This document shows positions 34,291 through 46,205 of a stretch of DNA of 64,000 bases, in pieces. The stretch's first letter is position 1. Each line of letters starts with the position of its first letter. Origin of the DNA: Geodermatophilus normandii (GTDB lineage: Bacteria; Actinomycetota; Actinomycetes; Mycobacteriales; Geodermatophilaceae); the NCBI RefSeq assembly GCF_003182485.1, contig NZ_QGTX01000001.1, positions 3,550,001 to 3,614,000 on the forward strand, given 5' to 3'. Both the position numbers and the translations under genes were made by a program. The notes beneath the pieces are model-generated. The model was given only the letters and a program-made list of their open reading frames with translations, did not search any database and was not told where the DNA came from.

Positions 34291-34995
34291 ATGGACGCCG
34301 TCGACCGCCTCTGGACCCGCGTGAGCGCCGAGGCCCCGCTCCCCCTCGAGGTCCTGGCCGCGGCCGCCGTCGTGGCGCTGCTCGTCGTCGGCACCCCGGC
34401 GCTGTGGCGGCCGGCGCGGACCGTCGTGACCATCGCCCACGAGGGCGCGCACGGGCTGGTGGCGCTGGCGACCGGCCGGCGCCTGGCCGGGATCCGGCTG
34501 CACTCGGACACCTCCGGGCTGACCGTCTCCAGGGGCCGGCCGACCGGCACCGGCATGGTGCTCACCTGCGCGGCGGGCTACGTGGGCCCCGCCCTGTTCG
34601 GCCTGGGCGCCGCGGCGCTGCTCGCGGCCGGGCACGCGGTCGGGGTGCTGTGGGCGGTGCTGGCGCTGCTCGCGCTGCTGCTCGTGCAGATCCGCAACCT
34701 CTACGGGCTGTGGGCGGTGCTGGCCACCGGCGCGGCGCTGGCCGCCGTCACCACGTGGCTGCCCCCGGCCGCTCAGGCCGCCGTCGCCGCGGCCGTCACC
34801 TGGTTCCTGCTGCTGGCCGCACCGCGCACCGTGCTCGAGCTGCAGGCGGCGCGCCGGCGGCGGGCCGCGCCGGACAGCGACGCCGACCAGCTGGCCCGCC
34901 TCACCCGGCTGCCCGCGGTGCTGTGGGTGGACGTCTTCCTGCTCGTCGACGTCGCCGCCCTGGCGCTCGCCGTCAGGTGGCTGCTGCTGCCCTGA
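34291..34995 (+). CDS. M50-type membrane metallopeptidase-like protein
   Basis: A 234-residue membrane protein with an HExxH zinc motif, HEGAH, at about residue 50 within TVVTIAHEGAHGLVALATGRRLAG, close to a membrane helix. Further helices follow and a late LWVDVFLLVDVAAL segment contains Asp residues that might supply the third ligand. This is the layout of the small M50B-like peptidases common in actinobacteria. No PDZ domain is present. Substrate unknown; cleavage of a membrane regulator would be typical. Confidence 0.85.
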   Translation: MDAVDRLWTRVSAEAPLPLEVLAAAAVVALLVVGTPALWRPARTVVTIAHEGAHGLVALATGRRLAGIRLHSDTSGLTVSRGRPTGTGMVLTCAAGYVGPALFGLGAAALLAAGHAVGVLWAVLALLALLLVQIRNLYGLWAVLATGAALAAVTTWLPPAAQAAVAAAVTWFLLLAAPRTVLELQAARRRRAAPDSDADQLARLTRLPAVLWVDVFLLVDVAALALAVRWLLLP

Positions 34996-35001
34996 CCGGA
35001 C

Positions 35002-37377
35002 TCACCCGGCCCCGTACCGGCTGCGCCGGCGCGGCTCGGCCCCGTGCGGCTGGGTGACCTTGCCCGTGTCGGGCGCCGGGGGGATGTCGACCACCACGTC
35101 GTCGTGGTCGACGGTCAGCCGGCGGCCGTGGTGGTGCACGTCGAGCGCCTCGCCCTCGAGCAGCCGGTAGGTGGCCTGCTCCTTGGTCACCGTCACCTGC
35201 AGGGAGCGGCCCTGGTAGGCCAGCCGGAACCGCAGCCGGCTGATGCGCTCGGGCAGCCGCGGCGCGAAGAGCAGGCGCCCGTCGTGGTCGCGCATGCCGC
35301 CGAACCCCGCGACGGCGACCGTCCAGCCGCCGGCCATGGAGGCGATGTGCAGGCCGTGGCCGGAGTTGCCGTGCAGGTTCTGCAGGTCGGTGAGGGTGGC
35401 CTCCGCCCAGTAGTCGTAGGCGAGTTCCAGGTGCCCGGTCTCGGCGGCCACCACGGCCTGCTGCGCCGCCGACAGCGACGAGTCGCGCACGGTCCGGGCC
35501 TCGTAGTAGGCGAAGTCGGCCACCTTCTCCTCGAAGGTGAAGGCGTCCCCGCGCAGGTGCAGCGCCATGACCAGGTCTGCCTGCTTGATCACCTGCTTGC
35601 GGTAGATGTCGAAGTACGGGTAGTGCAGCAGCAGCGGGTAGCACTCGCGCGGGGTGCTCGCGAAGTCCCACTCCTCGTGGTGGGTGAAGGCGTCGGACTG
35701 CATGTGCACGCCCAGCCGCGTGTCGTAGGGCACGGCCATGAGGCGCGCGGCCCGCAGCCAGGTCGCCGCCTCCTCCTCGGTCACCTGGAGCCGGCCGGCG
35801 ACGTCGGGCTGCCGCTCGACCGCCGCGGCCGCCTCGCGCAGGTTCCGCTGCGCCATGAGGTTCGTGTAGACGTTGTTGTCCACCACGGCCGTGTACTCGT
35901 CGGGCCCGGTGACGCCGTCGATGCGGAAGCCGTGCTCCTCGTCGAAGTGCCCCAGCGAGGCCCACAGCCGGGCGGTCTCGATCAGCAGCTCCGCGCCGAA
36001 GTCCCGGTCGAACTCCTCGTCCTCGCTGGCGTGCAGGTAGCGGACGACGGCGTCGGCGATGTCGGCGTTGATGTGGAAGGCCGCCGTCCCCGCCGGCCAG
36101 TACCCCGACGTCTCCTCGCCCCGGATCGTGCGCCACGGGAAGGCCGCGCCGTGCAGGCCGAGCTCGCGCGCCCGGGAGCGGGCCAGGTCCAGCGTCGAGT
36201 GCCGCCAGCGCAGCGCGTCGCGGGCGGCCTCCGGCGCCACGTAGGTGAGCACGGGCAGCACGTAGGTCTCGGTGTCCCAGAAGGTGTGGCCGTCGTAGCC
36301 GGGACCGGTCAGCCCCTTGGCCGGGATCGGCTGCCGCTCGGCGCGCAGCCCGGCCTGCAGCACGTGGAAGACACCGACCCGCACCGCCTGCTGCAGCTCG
36401 TCGTCGCCCTCGATCTCGACGTCGGCCCGCGCCCAGAACTCGTCGAGGACGGACTTCTGCTCCTCGGCCAGCCGCGGGAAACCGGCCAGCTTGGCGGTGG
36501 CGAGCGCGCCCTCCACCTGGTCGCGCAGCGCCGCGGCGGACCGCCGCGACGACCAGCCGTAGGACAGGTACTTGATCATCTTCACGGTGGACCCGCGGCC
36601 GGGCAGCCGCGCGGCCAGCGTGTAGCGCGCGAGGTCCTCGCCGGCCTCCATGTCCTCGGTGACCGAGTCGGGGACGTCGATGACGTGGTCCATCCCGGCG
36701 GCCATGCGCAGGTGGCTGCGCTTGGTCCGGTGCACGAGGACGGCGCGGTGGCCGCGCCCGACGGCGAGCTCGCTGGTCAGCGGCCGGCGCAGCGCCGCCG
36801 CGGCACGCGGGTCGTCGGCCTCGCTGCCGCTGTCGACCGGCTCGTTGGCGAGCAGGTCCGACTGCAGCGCGACGTAGAGGTCGCCCCGGTCGTCGGTGCA
36901 CTCGACCTGGTACTCGATCGCGGCGATCGACCGGCGGCGCAGCGACACCAGCCGGGTGCTCGTCACGCGCACCGTACGGCCGTTGGGCGAGCGCCACTCG
37001 GTGACCCGCCGCAGCACGCCGCGGCGCAGGTCGAGCGTGCGGCGGTGCTCGACGATCTCGCCGTAGTCGAGGTCGAGCGGGGTGTCGCCGACCAGCAGCC
37101 GGATCAGCTTGCCGTCGGTGACGTTGACGACGGTCTGCCCCTGCTCCGGGAAGCCGTAGCCGGCCTCGGCGTAGGGCAGCGGCCGCTCCTCGAAGAAGCC
37201 GTTGAGGTAGGTGCCCGGGACGACGATCGGCTCGCCCTCCTCGAACGACCCGCGCAGGCCGATGTGCCCGTTGGCGAGCGCGAACACCGACTCGTGCACG
37301 CCCAGGGAGCCGTGGTCCAGGCCGATCTCGGTCAGCGCCCACGGCTCGACCGGGAAGGTGGCGCGCCCCTCCGTCAC
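35002..37377 (-). CDS. Glycoside hydrolase family 65 phosphorylase (trehalose/maltose/kojibiose type)
   Basis: A 791-residue GH65 enzyme, which splits a glucose disaccharide with phosphate to beta-glucose-1-phosphate and glucose. The N-terminal beta-sandwich begins NGHIGLRGSFEEG; the catalytic alpha barrel has HTFWDTETYVLPVLTY and the general-acid region DGVTGPDEYTAVVDNNVYTN; the C-terminal part has GNSGHGLHIASMAGGW. The GTG start overlaps the upstream mutase stop as GTGA. Paired with beta-phosphoglucomutase it forms a complete phosphorolysis route. Which disaccharide is used cannot be fixed from sequence. Confidence 0.92.
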   Translation of the reverse strand: MTEGRATFPVEPWALTEIGLDHGSLGVHESVFALANGHIGLRGSFEEGEPIVVPGTYLNGFFEERPLPYAEAGYGFPEQGQTVVNVTDGKLIRLLVGDTPLDLDYGEIVEHRRTLDLRRGVLRRVTEWRSPNGRTVRVTSTRLVSLRRRSIAAIEYQVECTDDRGDLYVALQSDLLANEPVDSGSEADDPRAAAALRRPLTSELAVGRGHRAVLVHRTKRSHLRMAAGMDHVIDVPDSVTEDMEAGEDLARYTLAARLPGRGSTVKMIKYLSYGWSSRRSAAALRDQVEGALATAKLAGFPRLAEEQKSVLDEFWARADVEIEGDDELQQAVRVGVFHVLQAGLRAERQPIPAKGLTGPGYDGHTFWDTETYVLPVLTYVAPEAARDALRWRHSTLDLARSRARELGLHGAAFPWRTIRGEETSGYWPAGTAAFHINADIADAVVRYLHASEDEEFDRDFGAELLIETARLWASLGHFDEEHGFRIDGVTGPDEYTAVVDNNVYTNLMAQRNLREAAAAVERQPDVAGRLQVTEEEAATWLRAARLMAVPYDTRLGVHMQSDAFTHHEEWDFASTPRECYPLLLHYPYFDIYRKQVIKQADLVMALHLRGDAFTFEEKVADFAYYEARTVRDSSLSAAQQAVVAAETGHLELAYDYWAEATLTDLQNLHGNSGHGLHIASMAGGWTVAVAGFGGMRDHDGRLLFAPRLPERISRLRFRLAYQGRSLQVTVTKEQATYRLLEGEALDVHHHGRRLTVDHDDVVVDIPPAPDTGKVTQPHGAEPRRRSRYGAG

Positions 37378-38105
37378 TTGCCCGCCTCCAGCAGCTGCTC
37401 GAGGTCGGTGACGACGACGTCGGCACCGTTCTCCTTCAAGGCGTCGGCCTGTCCCACCCGGTCCACGCCGACGACGAAGCCGAAGTCCCCCGCCCGGCCG
37501 GCCGCGACGCCGGCGAGGGCGTCCTCGAACACCGCGGCGGCCGCGGGCTCGACGCCCAGCGCGCGGGCGCCGGCGAGGAACGTGTCGGGGGCGGGTTTGC
37601 CGCGCAGGCCCTCGCGGGCGGTCACCACGCCGTCGACGCGGGCGTCGATGAGGTCGGCGAAGCCACCGGCGGTGATGACCTGCTCGCCGTTGGCCGAGGC
37701 GGTGACCACCGCGGTGGCGAACCCCGCCTCCTTGGCCGCGCGCAGGTAGGCCATCGACCCGGGATAGACCTCGACGCCGTTCTCCTCGAGCTCGGTGAGC
37801 AGCAGCTCGTTCTTGCGGCGGCCGACGCCGTGCACCGTCTGGGCGTCCGGCGGGTCGTCCGGCGTGCCCTCGGGCAGCGTGATGCCGCGGCTGGCGAGGA
37901 AGTCGCGGACGCCGTCGGCGCGGGGCTTGCCGTCGACGTAGCGGTTGTAGTCGAGCTGGGTGAACTCCGGCGCCTGCGGGTCGCGGGCGCGGAGGAACTC
38001 GTCGAAGGTCCGCTTCCACGCGGCCATGTGCACGGTGGCGGTGCGCGTGAGCACGCCGTCCATGTCGAAGAGGCAGACGCGGATGCCGTCGGGGAGTCCG
38101 AGCAC
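37374..38105 (-). CDS. Beta-phosphoglucomutase-like HAD hydrolase
   Basis: A 243-residue HAD-superfamily enzyme. Motif I is [18 protein letters not shown] (nucleophile Asp and acid/base Asp), motif II TASANG, motif III KPAPDTF and motif [13 protein letters not shown]. This is the beta-PGM subclass, converting beta-glucose-1-phosphate to glucose-6-phosphate. GGGGA lies four bases before GTG 38105. It is the first gene of the operon and couples translation to GH65, whose product is its substrate. Confidence 0.92.
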   Translation of the reverse strand: MLGLPDGIRVCLFDMDGVLTRTATVHMAAWKRTFDEFLRARDPQAPEFTQLDYNRYVDGKPRADGVRDFLASRGITLPEGTPDDPPDAQTVHGVGRRKNELLLTELEENGVEVYPGSMAYLRAAKEAGFATAVVTASANGEQVITAGGFADLIDARVDGVVTAREGLRGKPAPDTFLAGARALGVEPAAAAVFEDALAGVAAGRAGDFGFVVGVDRVGQADALKENGADVVVTDLEQLLEAGK

Positions 38106-38187
38106 GAGTCCCCACGGTACGGCGCGGGGGGCGCGCCCACCTGTCGAGACCGCAGCCTCACCCGCGCGGGGCTGCTCCCTCCCCGCC

Positions 38188-38226
38188 GCTCGTGCTCTGC
38201 CCCCGATCCGTGGGCAGAGCACGAGC
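38188..38226. promoter_or_regulatory. 15-bp perfect inverted repeat in divergent gap
   Basis: GCTCGTGCTCTGCCC and GGGCAGAGCACGAGC flank a 9-base centre between the divergent sugar-phosphorolysis operon and the YbhB gene. Being near two promoters, it looks more like an operator or a cruciform-prone site than a terminator. Confidence 0.6.
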
Positions 38227-38326
38227 GTGCGCGGGTGGTCCTCGGCCGGGGCGCGCGGCGCAGGCCGGCTGCCTAGGGTCGGCCCGGGCGGCAGCGGCCG
38301 CCCGCCGATCCGAGGAGAGGACCGCC

Positions 38327-38872
38327 ATGGCCGACCGGCCCGTCCCGCCGAGCCCGTACGACTTCCTGCCGCCCGTCCCGTCGTTCACGGTGACCAGCAC
38401 CGACGTCGGGGACGGCGAGGTCCTGCCGATGCCGCACGTCAGCGGCGTCCTGGGCGCCGGCGGCGAGGACCACTCCCCGCAGCTGTCCTGGTCCGGCTTC
38501 CCGGAGGGCACGAAGGGGTTCGCCGTCACCGTGTTCGACCCCGACGCCCCCACCGTGTCCGGGTTCTGGCACTGGGTGGTCACCGGCATCCCCGCCGACG
38601 TCACCGAGCTGCCGTCGGGTGCCGGGTCCCAGGACGGCGCGCAGCTGCCCGCCGGTGCCCGGCAGCTGCGCAACGACGCGGGCTTCGCCGGCTACGTCGG
38701 GGCCGCTCCCCCGGCCGGGCACGGCCCGCACCGCTACTTCACCGTGGTGCACGCCCTCGACGTCGAGGACACCGGCGTGCCCGACGACGCCAGTCCCGCC
38801 TTCCACGGCTTCACCCTCTTCGGCCACACGCTGGCCCGCGCGGTGCTCGTCCCCGTCTACGTCCAGGACTGA
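38327..38872 (+). CDS. YbhB/YbcL family Raf-kinase-inhibitor-like protein
   Basis: A 181-residue PEBP-fold protein. The signature region is [39 protein letters not shown], followed by [25 protein letters not shown], which carries the anion-binding pocket residues (DPDAP, GHGPHRY). Bacterial members bind small phosphates or lipids with unclear roles. GAGGAGAGG before the ATG is a good ribosome site. Immediately after the stop a GGACCGAGCGGTCC-type tandem repeat begins. Confidence 0.92.
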   Translation: MADRPVPPSPYDFLPPVPSFTVTSTDVGDGEVLPMPHVSGVLGAGGEDHSPQLSWSGFPEGTKGFAVTVFDPDAPTVSGFWHWVVTGIPADVTELPSGAGSQDGAQLPAGARQLRNDAGFAGYVGAAPPAGHGPHRYFTVVHALDVEDTGVPDDASPAFHGFTLFGHTLARAVLVPVYVQD

Positions 38873-38942
38873 GCGGTCCAGGACCGAGCGGTCCGGGACC
38901 GAGCGGTCCCGGACCGAGCGCAGGACCGAGCGCAGGACCGGC
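38868..38942. repeat. Tandem GACCGAGCGGTCC repeat after ybhB-like gene
   Basis: About five units of 12-15 bases: three GAC-C/T-GAGCGGTCC-NG units, then two shorter GACCGAGCGCAG units. The first overlaps the stop codon. The GGACCGAGCGGTCC word is itself an imperfect palindrome, so the array could fold into several stems. Confidence 0.7.
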
Positions 38943-38988
38943 GTGACGGCTCCGACCTCCCCCGGGGCGGGAGGTCGGGGCCGGCCGG

Positions 38989-39780
38989 TCACCCCGCCGG
39001 GCGGGCGGCGACCCCCGTCGAGCCCAGCCAGGCGAAGCCCACCCGCTCGTAGACCCGCGCGACGTCGTCGTCCCCGGCGGTCAGGAACACCAGGTCGGCG
39101 GTCTCGCGGGCCTGGGCGACCAGCGCCGAGGCCAGCGCCGCGCCGACCCCGCGGCCGCGCCGCCGCACCGAGCTGGCCACCCCGACGACCTCGCTGACCT
39201 CCGTGCCGTCGACGTCGACCGGCTGGTGCGAGCCGACGGCGACCGGCGTGCCGTCCTCGACGGCGACCATGACCACCGTGCGGCCGGTGGCGACCCGCTC
39301 GCGCAGCACGGCGGTGCGGGCCTGGTCGGGGTGCCCGGGGTCATCGGTGTCCTCCGCGTGCGGGGCGAACCCGGTCTCCAGCAGGTGCTGGTAGTGCGGC
39401 AGCGCCGGGTCCTCGGCACCGACCAGGTACAGCCGCACGCCGTGCGGGAGCAGCAGCTCGACCGGCTCGTCCGCGACCAGCAGCGGGAACTCGGTGACCA
39501 CCAGCCCGGCCGCGCGGGCGGCGGCGGCGAGGGTCGGCGTCCGGTCGGCCACCCACTCCACGGCGGCCGGCAGCCCCGCCTCCTCCTGCAAGGCCACCGC
39601 GGCGCGGACGTCGTCGGCGGGGACGTCGCGCGTCCCGGGCAGCGGCCGGGCGGGGAACGGCCAGGCGGGCGGCCCGATGGGGACCGCGAGCGCCCCGGCC
39701 GTCACCGGCGGCGCGTCGGGCAGCGACGCGACGGCGGCGTACTGCTCGACGCGGTCGAGCAGCCCGGGGCGGGTCGGCAC
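38989..39780 (-). CDS. GNAT family N-acetyltransferase
   Basis: A 263-residue protein with a C-terminal GNAT domain. [23 protein letters not shown] is the acetyl-CoA loop (R/Q-x2-G-x-G/A), with [25 protein letters not shown] as the last helix-strand. The N-terminal 120 residues are divergent and may be a decayed GNAT copy, as seen in tandem-GNAT proteins. Start GTG 39780. It lies alone between the YbhB-like gene and coaA. Acceptor unknown. Confidence 0.87.
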   Translation of the reverse strand: MPTRPGLLDRVEQYAAVASLPDAPPVTAGALAVPIGPPAWPFPARPLPGTRDVPADDVRAAVALQEEAGLPAAVEWVADRTPTLAAAARAAGLVVTEFPLLVADEPVELLLPHGVRLYLVGAEDPALPHYQHLLETGFAPHAEDTDDPGHPDQARTAVLRERVATGRTVVMVAVEDGTPVAVGSHQPVDVDGTEVSEVVGVASSVRRRGRGVGAALASALVAQARETADLVFLTAGDDDVARVYERVGFAWLGSTGVAARPAG

Positions 39781-39893
39781 ACCGGCACCCTAGACGCGCC
39801 CGGCCCCTCGGGCGCCGGTCGAGGCCGGGTCCGCGGGGGCGCCCACCCCCGCGGGTGACCCGGCGACGGGGCCGTGCGGACCCGGGCGGCACG

Positions 39894-40856
39894 ATGGGCA
39901 CCGTGACGGCCGGGACCCGCCCCTCCATCTCGCCCTACGCGGCGTTCGACCGCGACGCGTGGCGGGCGCTGGCCGCCGTGCGCACGCTGCCGCTGGACGA
40001 GGCCGACCTGCGCGCCCTGCGCAGCCTCGGCGACCGCATCGACCTCGACGAGGTCGCCACCGTCTACCTGCCCCTGGCCGAGCTGCTCAGCCTGCACGTC
40101 ACCGCCAGCCAGCGGCTGTGGGCCGCGCAGAACCGCTTCCTCGGCGACACCACCGCCAAGGTGCCCTACGTCATCGCCGTCGCCGGCAGCGTCGCCGTCG
40201 GCAAGAGCACCACCGCCCGGCTGCTGCAGACGCTGCTGGCCGCCGGCCCCGGCTCCCCGCGGGTCGACCTGGTCACCACCGACGGGTTCCTGTGGCCCAA
40301 CGCCGTCCTGGAGGCCCGCGGGCTGATGGCCCGCAAGGGCTTCCCCGAGAGCTACGACCGGCGGGCGCTGATCCGCTTCCTGGCCGACGTGAAGTCCGGG
40401 CGCGGCGAGGTCAGCGCCCCCGTCTACTCCCACCAGTCCTACGACGTGCTGGGCGGGCAGCGGCAGGTGGTCGACCGCCCCGACGTCCTCGTCGTCGAGG
40501 GGCTCAACGTGCTGCAGGCCGGCCGCCGCGAGGACGGCCGGGTGCCCGAGGTGTTCCTGTCGGACTTCTTCGACTTCTCCGTCTACGTCGACGCCGCCGA
40601 GACCGACATCCAGCAGTGGTACGTCGAGCGGTTCCTCGCGCTGCGCCGGACGGCGTTCGCCGACACCTCCGCCTACTTCCACCGCTACGCCGACCTCAGC
40701 GACGACGACGCGCGCACCACCGCCCTGTCCATCTGGGCCGCGGTCAACGGGCCGAACCTGCGGCAGAACATCGCCCCGACCCGGTCGCGGGCCCGCCTCG
40801 TCCTGCAGAAGTCCGCCGACCACTCGGTGCGCCGGGTGCTGCTGCGCAAGCTCTGA
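39894..40856 (+). CDS. coaA: Pantothenate kinase, type I
   Basis: A 320-residue kinase for the first step of coenzyme A synthesis. The P-loop is [10 protein letters not shown] (about residue 99-108), [10 protein letters not shown] follows, and [31 protein letters not shown] and [11 protein letters not shown] are the conserved CoaA blocks; FFHRY-like AYFHRYADL lies near the end. Type I enzymes are inhibited by CoA. ATG 39894 and GTG 39903 are both possible starts. Confidence 0.95.
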   Translation: MGTVTAGTRPSISPYAAFDRDAWRALAAVRTLPLDEADLRALRSLGDRIDLDEVATVYLPLAELLSLHVTASQRLWAAQNRFLGDTTAKVPYVIAVAGSVAVGKSTTARLLQTLLAAGPGSPRVDLVTTDGFLWPNAVLEARGLMARKGFPESYDRRALIRFLADVKSGRGEVSAPVYSHQSYDVLGGQRQVVDRPDVLVVEGLNVLQAGRREDGRVPEVFLSDFFDFSVYVDAAETDIQQWYVERFLALRRTAFADTSAYFHRYADLSDDDARTTALSIWAAVNGPNLRQNIAPTRSRARLVLQKSADHSVRRVLLRKL

Positions 40857-40904
40857 CCCTCCCCCTCGCGGTGTCCCTCCCTTCCCACCCATTCGAGCGC
40901 GGAA

Positions 40905-40916
40905 GTTGGGGATAAC
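40905..40916 (+). repeat. Intergenic repeat copy 7 (GTTGGGGATAAC)
   Basis: Between coaA and the DUF5999 gene, 49 bases after the coaA stop. Full consensus AGTTGGGGATAACGGTC. Confidence 0.85.
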
Positions 40917-41062
40917 GGTCGCGGGCACGGTCGCGGGGACGATCGCGGGGCATGGTCCGCCCGCCGCGACACCGGCCGCCATGGCGAGGACTGACGACCC
41001 GAAGGGGTCAGCTGGTGAGTTTCGTCACCTGACAGGTCCCGGTCGTGCGCGCACACTCGCAG

Positions 41063-41081
41063 ACGTCCGGTCACCGGACGT
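41063..41081. promoter_or_regulatory. 19-bp perfect palindrome upstream of DUF5999 gene
   Basis: ACGTCCGGT-C-ACCGGACGT, 54 bases before the start codon, is placed as an operator would be. A second weaker dyad (GGTGA...TCACC) lies about 60 bases further upstream. Confidence 0.55.
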
Positions 41082-41134
41082 TCACCGCCAGTGACATCTC
41101 GGCGTCCCCGCCGACTCGATCGGGAGTCCTCCTG

Positions 41135-41338
41135 ATGTGCGTACACACCACCCCCTGCCCCGACGCCACCAGCGACGCGCGTGACCTCGCGGCCGTCGTG
41201 AGCAGCCACCCCGAGCAGGGCTGGAACCTGCTGTGCAACGGCGTCGTCCTGTTCGACGACGACGGCGAGCTGCTCCCCGACGGCAGCGCCGTCGCCGACC
41301 ACCACGAGTGGCGCGCTCCCGGCCTCGTCCCGGCCTGA
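41135..41338 (+). CDS. DUF5999 family small protein
   Basis: A 67-residue protein starting MCVHTTPCPDA and containing HPEQGWNLLCNGVVLFDDDGELLPDG, the signature of DUF5999, a very short conserved actinobacterial protein. Three cysteines and two N-terminal His/Cys positions hint at metal binding. The gene is monocistronic: palindrome upstream, strong terminator downstream. Function unknown. Confidence 0.9.
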   Translation: MCVHTTPCPDATSDARDLAAVVSSHPEQGWNLLCNGVVLFDDDGELLPDGSAVADHHEWRAPGLVPA

Positions 41339-41343
41339 GCGCC

Positions 41344-41395
41344 GACACGGCGCGGCGCCCGTCCCCCGCTGAGGGGACGGGCGCCGCGCCGTGTC
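41344..41395. terminator. 23-bp perfect bidirectional terminator hairpin
   Basis: Two exactly complementary 23-base arms (41344-41366 and 41373-41395), starting GACACGGCGCGG, around a 6-base loop. It separates the convergent DUF5999 and His/Trp-repeat lipoprotein genes by a few bases on each side. Confidence 0.9.
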
Positions 41396-41401
41396 CGGGC
41401 C

Positions 41402-42304
41402 TCACCCGAAGGCGGCCGCCCCGGCCTGCTCGAAGAGGCCGGCGAACGCCGCGGCGTCGGGCGCCGGGTCGCCGGGTGCGGCGGTCTGGCTCAGCATCAT
41501 CGCGCGCGGCCCGTCGACGGCGATCCCGACCAGCGCGGTCATCTCCCCGCCCCCGGCCTCGACCGTCACCTGCAGCGCGCCGCTGTCGGCCCCGACGGCC
41601 GGCACCTGCACCTGTGCGAGGGTGACGGTGGCGTCCCACCCGCCCGGGCCGTCCACGGTGACCGAGGAGCACGCGGCGACGAGCTCCTCGACCGGGAGCG
41701 CCAGCCCCTCGAGCTCGGGTGCCTCGGCGACCACCTGGTAGCTGTGCACGGCGTCGGTGTGCGCGGCCTGCGCGGCGACCGCCGGATCGGCGGCGTCCTC
41801 CGAGGGCACGGGCAGCGACTGCACGTAGTCCAGGCACGTCGAGGGCGTCACGGTGACCTCGTCGAGCCAGCCGTCGTGGACGCCGTCCCCGTCGTCGTCG
41901 TGGTCGTGCCAGCCACCCCAGCCCCAACCCCAGCCGCCGCTCCAACCCCAGCCGCCGTGCCAGCCGTCGTGCCAGCCGTCGTGCCAGCCGTCGTGCCAGC
42001 CGTCGTGGTCGCCGTCGAGACGGACGACCTCGGCGTCGGCGCCGAACGCCTCGGCGGGCAGCAGCCGGCCGGCCAGGTCGCCGGACGCGGCGGTGCCGCC
42101 CGGCTCCTCGGTCGGGGTCGGCGCCGGGGTGGGCTCGGGGGCCTCCTCGGTCGCGGCCGCGGGGCTCACCGCACCCGGCCCGGCCGCCTGGTCGTCCCCG
42201 CTCCCGCTCGTGCCGCCGCACGCGGCGAGCAGCACCGCGCCGCTCGCCAGCACCGCCGCGCACGCGCCCCGCCGCACCCGATCCCGCGTTCCCCTCAGCG
42301 CCAT
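41402..42304 (-). CDS. Lipoprotein with His-Asp-Gly-Trp repeat insert
   Basis: A 300-residue lipoprotein: signal peptide with lipobox LLAAC (Cys near residue 29), a Thr/Pro/Glu-rich linker, and a C-terminal domain with two cysteines (STCLDYV and VAACSSV) that resembles mycobacterial sensor-domain or DUF5642-like lipoproteins. Uniquely, after VVRLDGDHDGW there are four HDGW units, then HGGWGWSGGWGWGWGGWHDHDDD, replacing a loop of that domain. This block is dense in His and Asp and could bind Cu, Zn or Ni. ATG 42304 starts a normal signal peptide. It is not in an operon. Confidence 0.82.
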   Translation of the reverse strand: MALRGTRDRVRRGACAAVLASGAVLLAACGGTSGSGDDQAAGPGAVSPAAATEEAPEPTPAPTPTEEPGGTAASGDLAGRLLPAEAFGADAEVVRLDGDHDGWHDGWHDGWHDGWHGGWGWSGGWGWGWGGWHDHDDDGDGVHDGWLDEVTVTPSTCLDYVQSLPVPSEDAADPAVAAQAAHTDAVHSYQVVAEAPELEGLALPVEELVAACSSVTVDGPGGWDATVTLAQVQVPAVGADSGALQVTVEAGGGEMTALVGIAVDGPRAMMLSQTAAPGDPAPDAAAFAGLFEQAGAAAFG

Positions 42305-42419
42305 GGCGTGATCGTCCTCCCCCCGCCGCGGCGCCGTCGACGGGCCAGAGGTCGGAACCGGACCACGACCCCGGGCGTTGGTCCCCGGTCCGCCCGCCGC
42401 CGTCGCCGGAGGTCTCGAC

Positions 42420-43058
42420 GTGCCCACCGCCCTGCTCACCCTGCCCTCTCCCACCGCCCAGGCCGAGCGGCTCGTCGCCGCCGGCGCCGCCGAGCGGGCG
42501 GGGCTGTCCGCCGCCGACCTGCGCGGTCTGGCGGCCGGCGCGCCCGACGACGGTCTGCTGGTCCTGGCGCCCTCGCTGCTGCCGGCCTCGGCGCTCGCGG
42601 GCCTGCTGACCTGGCGGGACCGGCCGGTGTTCGTCGTCGTGGACCTGACCGACCTCGACGACTTCGCGCCGCTCGCCGACGCCGTGCCGCCCGCGCCGGT
42701 CTACGCCCTGTCCGCCCCCGAGCGCGGCGACGAGTACCGCAACTGCACGCCCGACGAGTCGCTGCCGCGGATCCGCGCGGCCGGCCGGACGCCGCTGACG
42801 GTCACCGAGGGCCTGACCTGGCTGCTGCAGTGCCCGGACGTGCTCGAGCGCAACGCCTGCACGATGACCGTCGGCTCGCGGCTGCGGCGGGCCGACGGCT
42901 CCCTGGACGCGCGGACGCCGGCGCTGTGGATCAGCAACGGCACCGGCCGGGACGGCCGCGAGCGCCGGGGCACGGCGAAGGTCGGCTGGTGCTGGGCGGG
43001 CAACCGGCACACCTGGCTGGGCATGGCCTCCGCGGCCGGGCGCACCCCGGTGACGTGA
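42420..43058 (+). CDS. DUF5701 family protein
   Basis: A 212-residue protein matching DUF5701: an N-terminal helical start (AERLVAAGAAERAGLSAADLRGL), a FVVVDLTDLDDFAPL strand, RNCTPDESLPRIRAAGRTPLTVTEG and the closing block VPALWIS-like ALWISNG ... KVGWCWAGNRHTWLGMAS. Function is unknown. GGAGG seven bases before GTG 42420 fixes the start. It is divergent from the lipoprotein gene (115 bases) and convergent with gcvP. Confidence 0.88.
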   Translation: MPTALLTLPSPTAQAERLVAAGAAERAGLSAADLRGLAAGAPDDGLLVLAPSLLPASALAGLLTWRDRPVFVVVDLTDLDDFAPLADAVPPAPVYALSAPERGDEYRNCTPDESLPRIRAAGRTPLTVTEGLTWLLQCPDVLERNACTMTVGSRLRRADGSLDARTPALWISNGTGRDGRERRGTAKVGWCWAGNRHTWLGMASAAGRTPVT

Positions 43059-43059
43059 G

Positions 43060-43123
43060 GGAACGGCCCCGCTGCAGGGTCCCGCGCCGAGCGTGCGAGG
43101 CGTGGGGGCAGCGGGGCCCTTCC
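43060..43123. terminator. Long hairpin between DUF5701 gene and gcvP
   Basis: GGCCCCGCTGC (43065-43075) pairs with GCAGCGGGGCC (43108-43118), extended by GGAA/TTCC after one mismatch, with a 32-base loop. It serves both converging genes. Confidence 0.7.
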
Positions 43124-46111
<2,988 letters not shown>

Positions 46112-46205
46112 TGCTGCGACGCTACCAGCGGCGGAGCGGGCCATCCCGCACGGTGGGACGACACCGGCGGCGTGGGAGTGCTCAGCGGTGCCGGCCCCGC
46201 ACGCG

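Noticed and set aside
3248-40916. The repeat as DnaA boxes (TTATCCCCA differs from TTATCCACA by one base)
   Set aside because: Copies are single, kilobases apart and none is near dnaA or dnaN; an origin needs a cluster.
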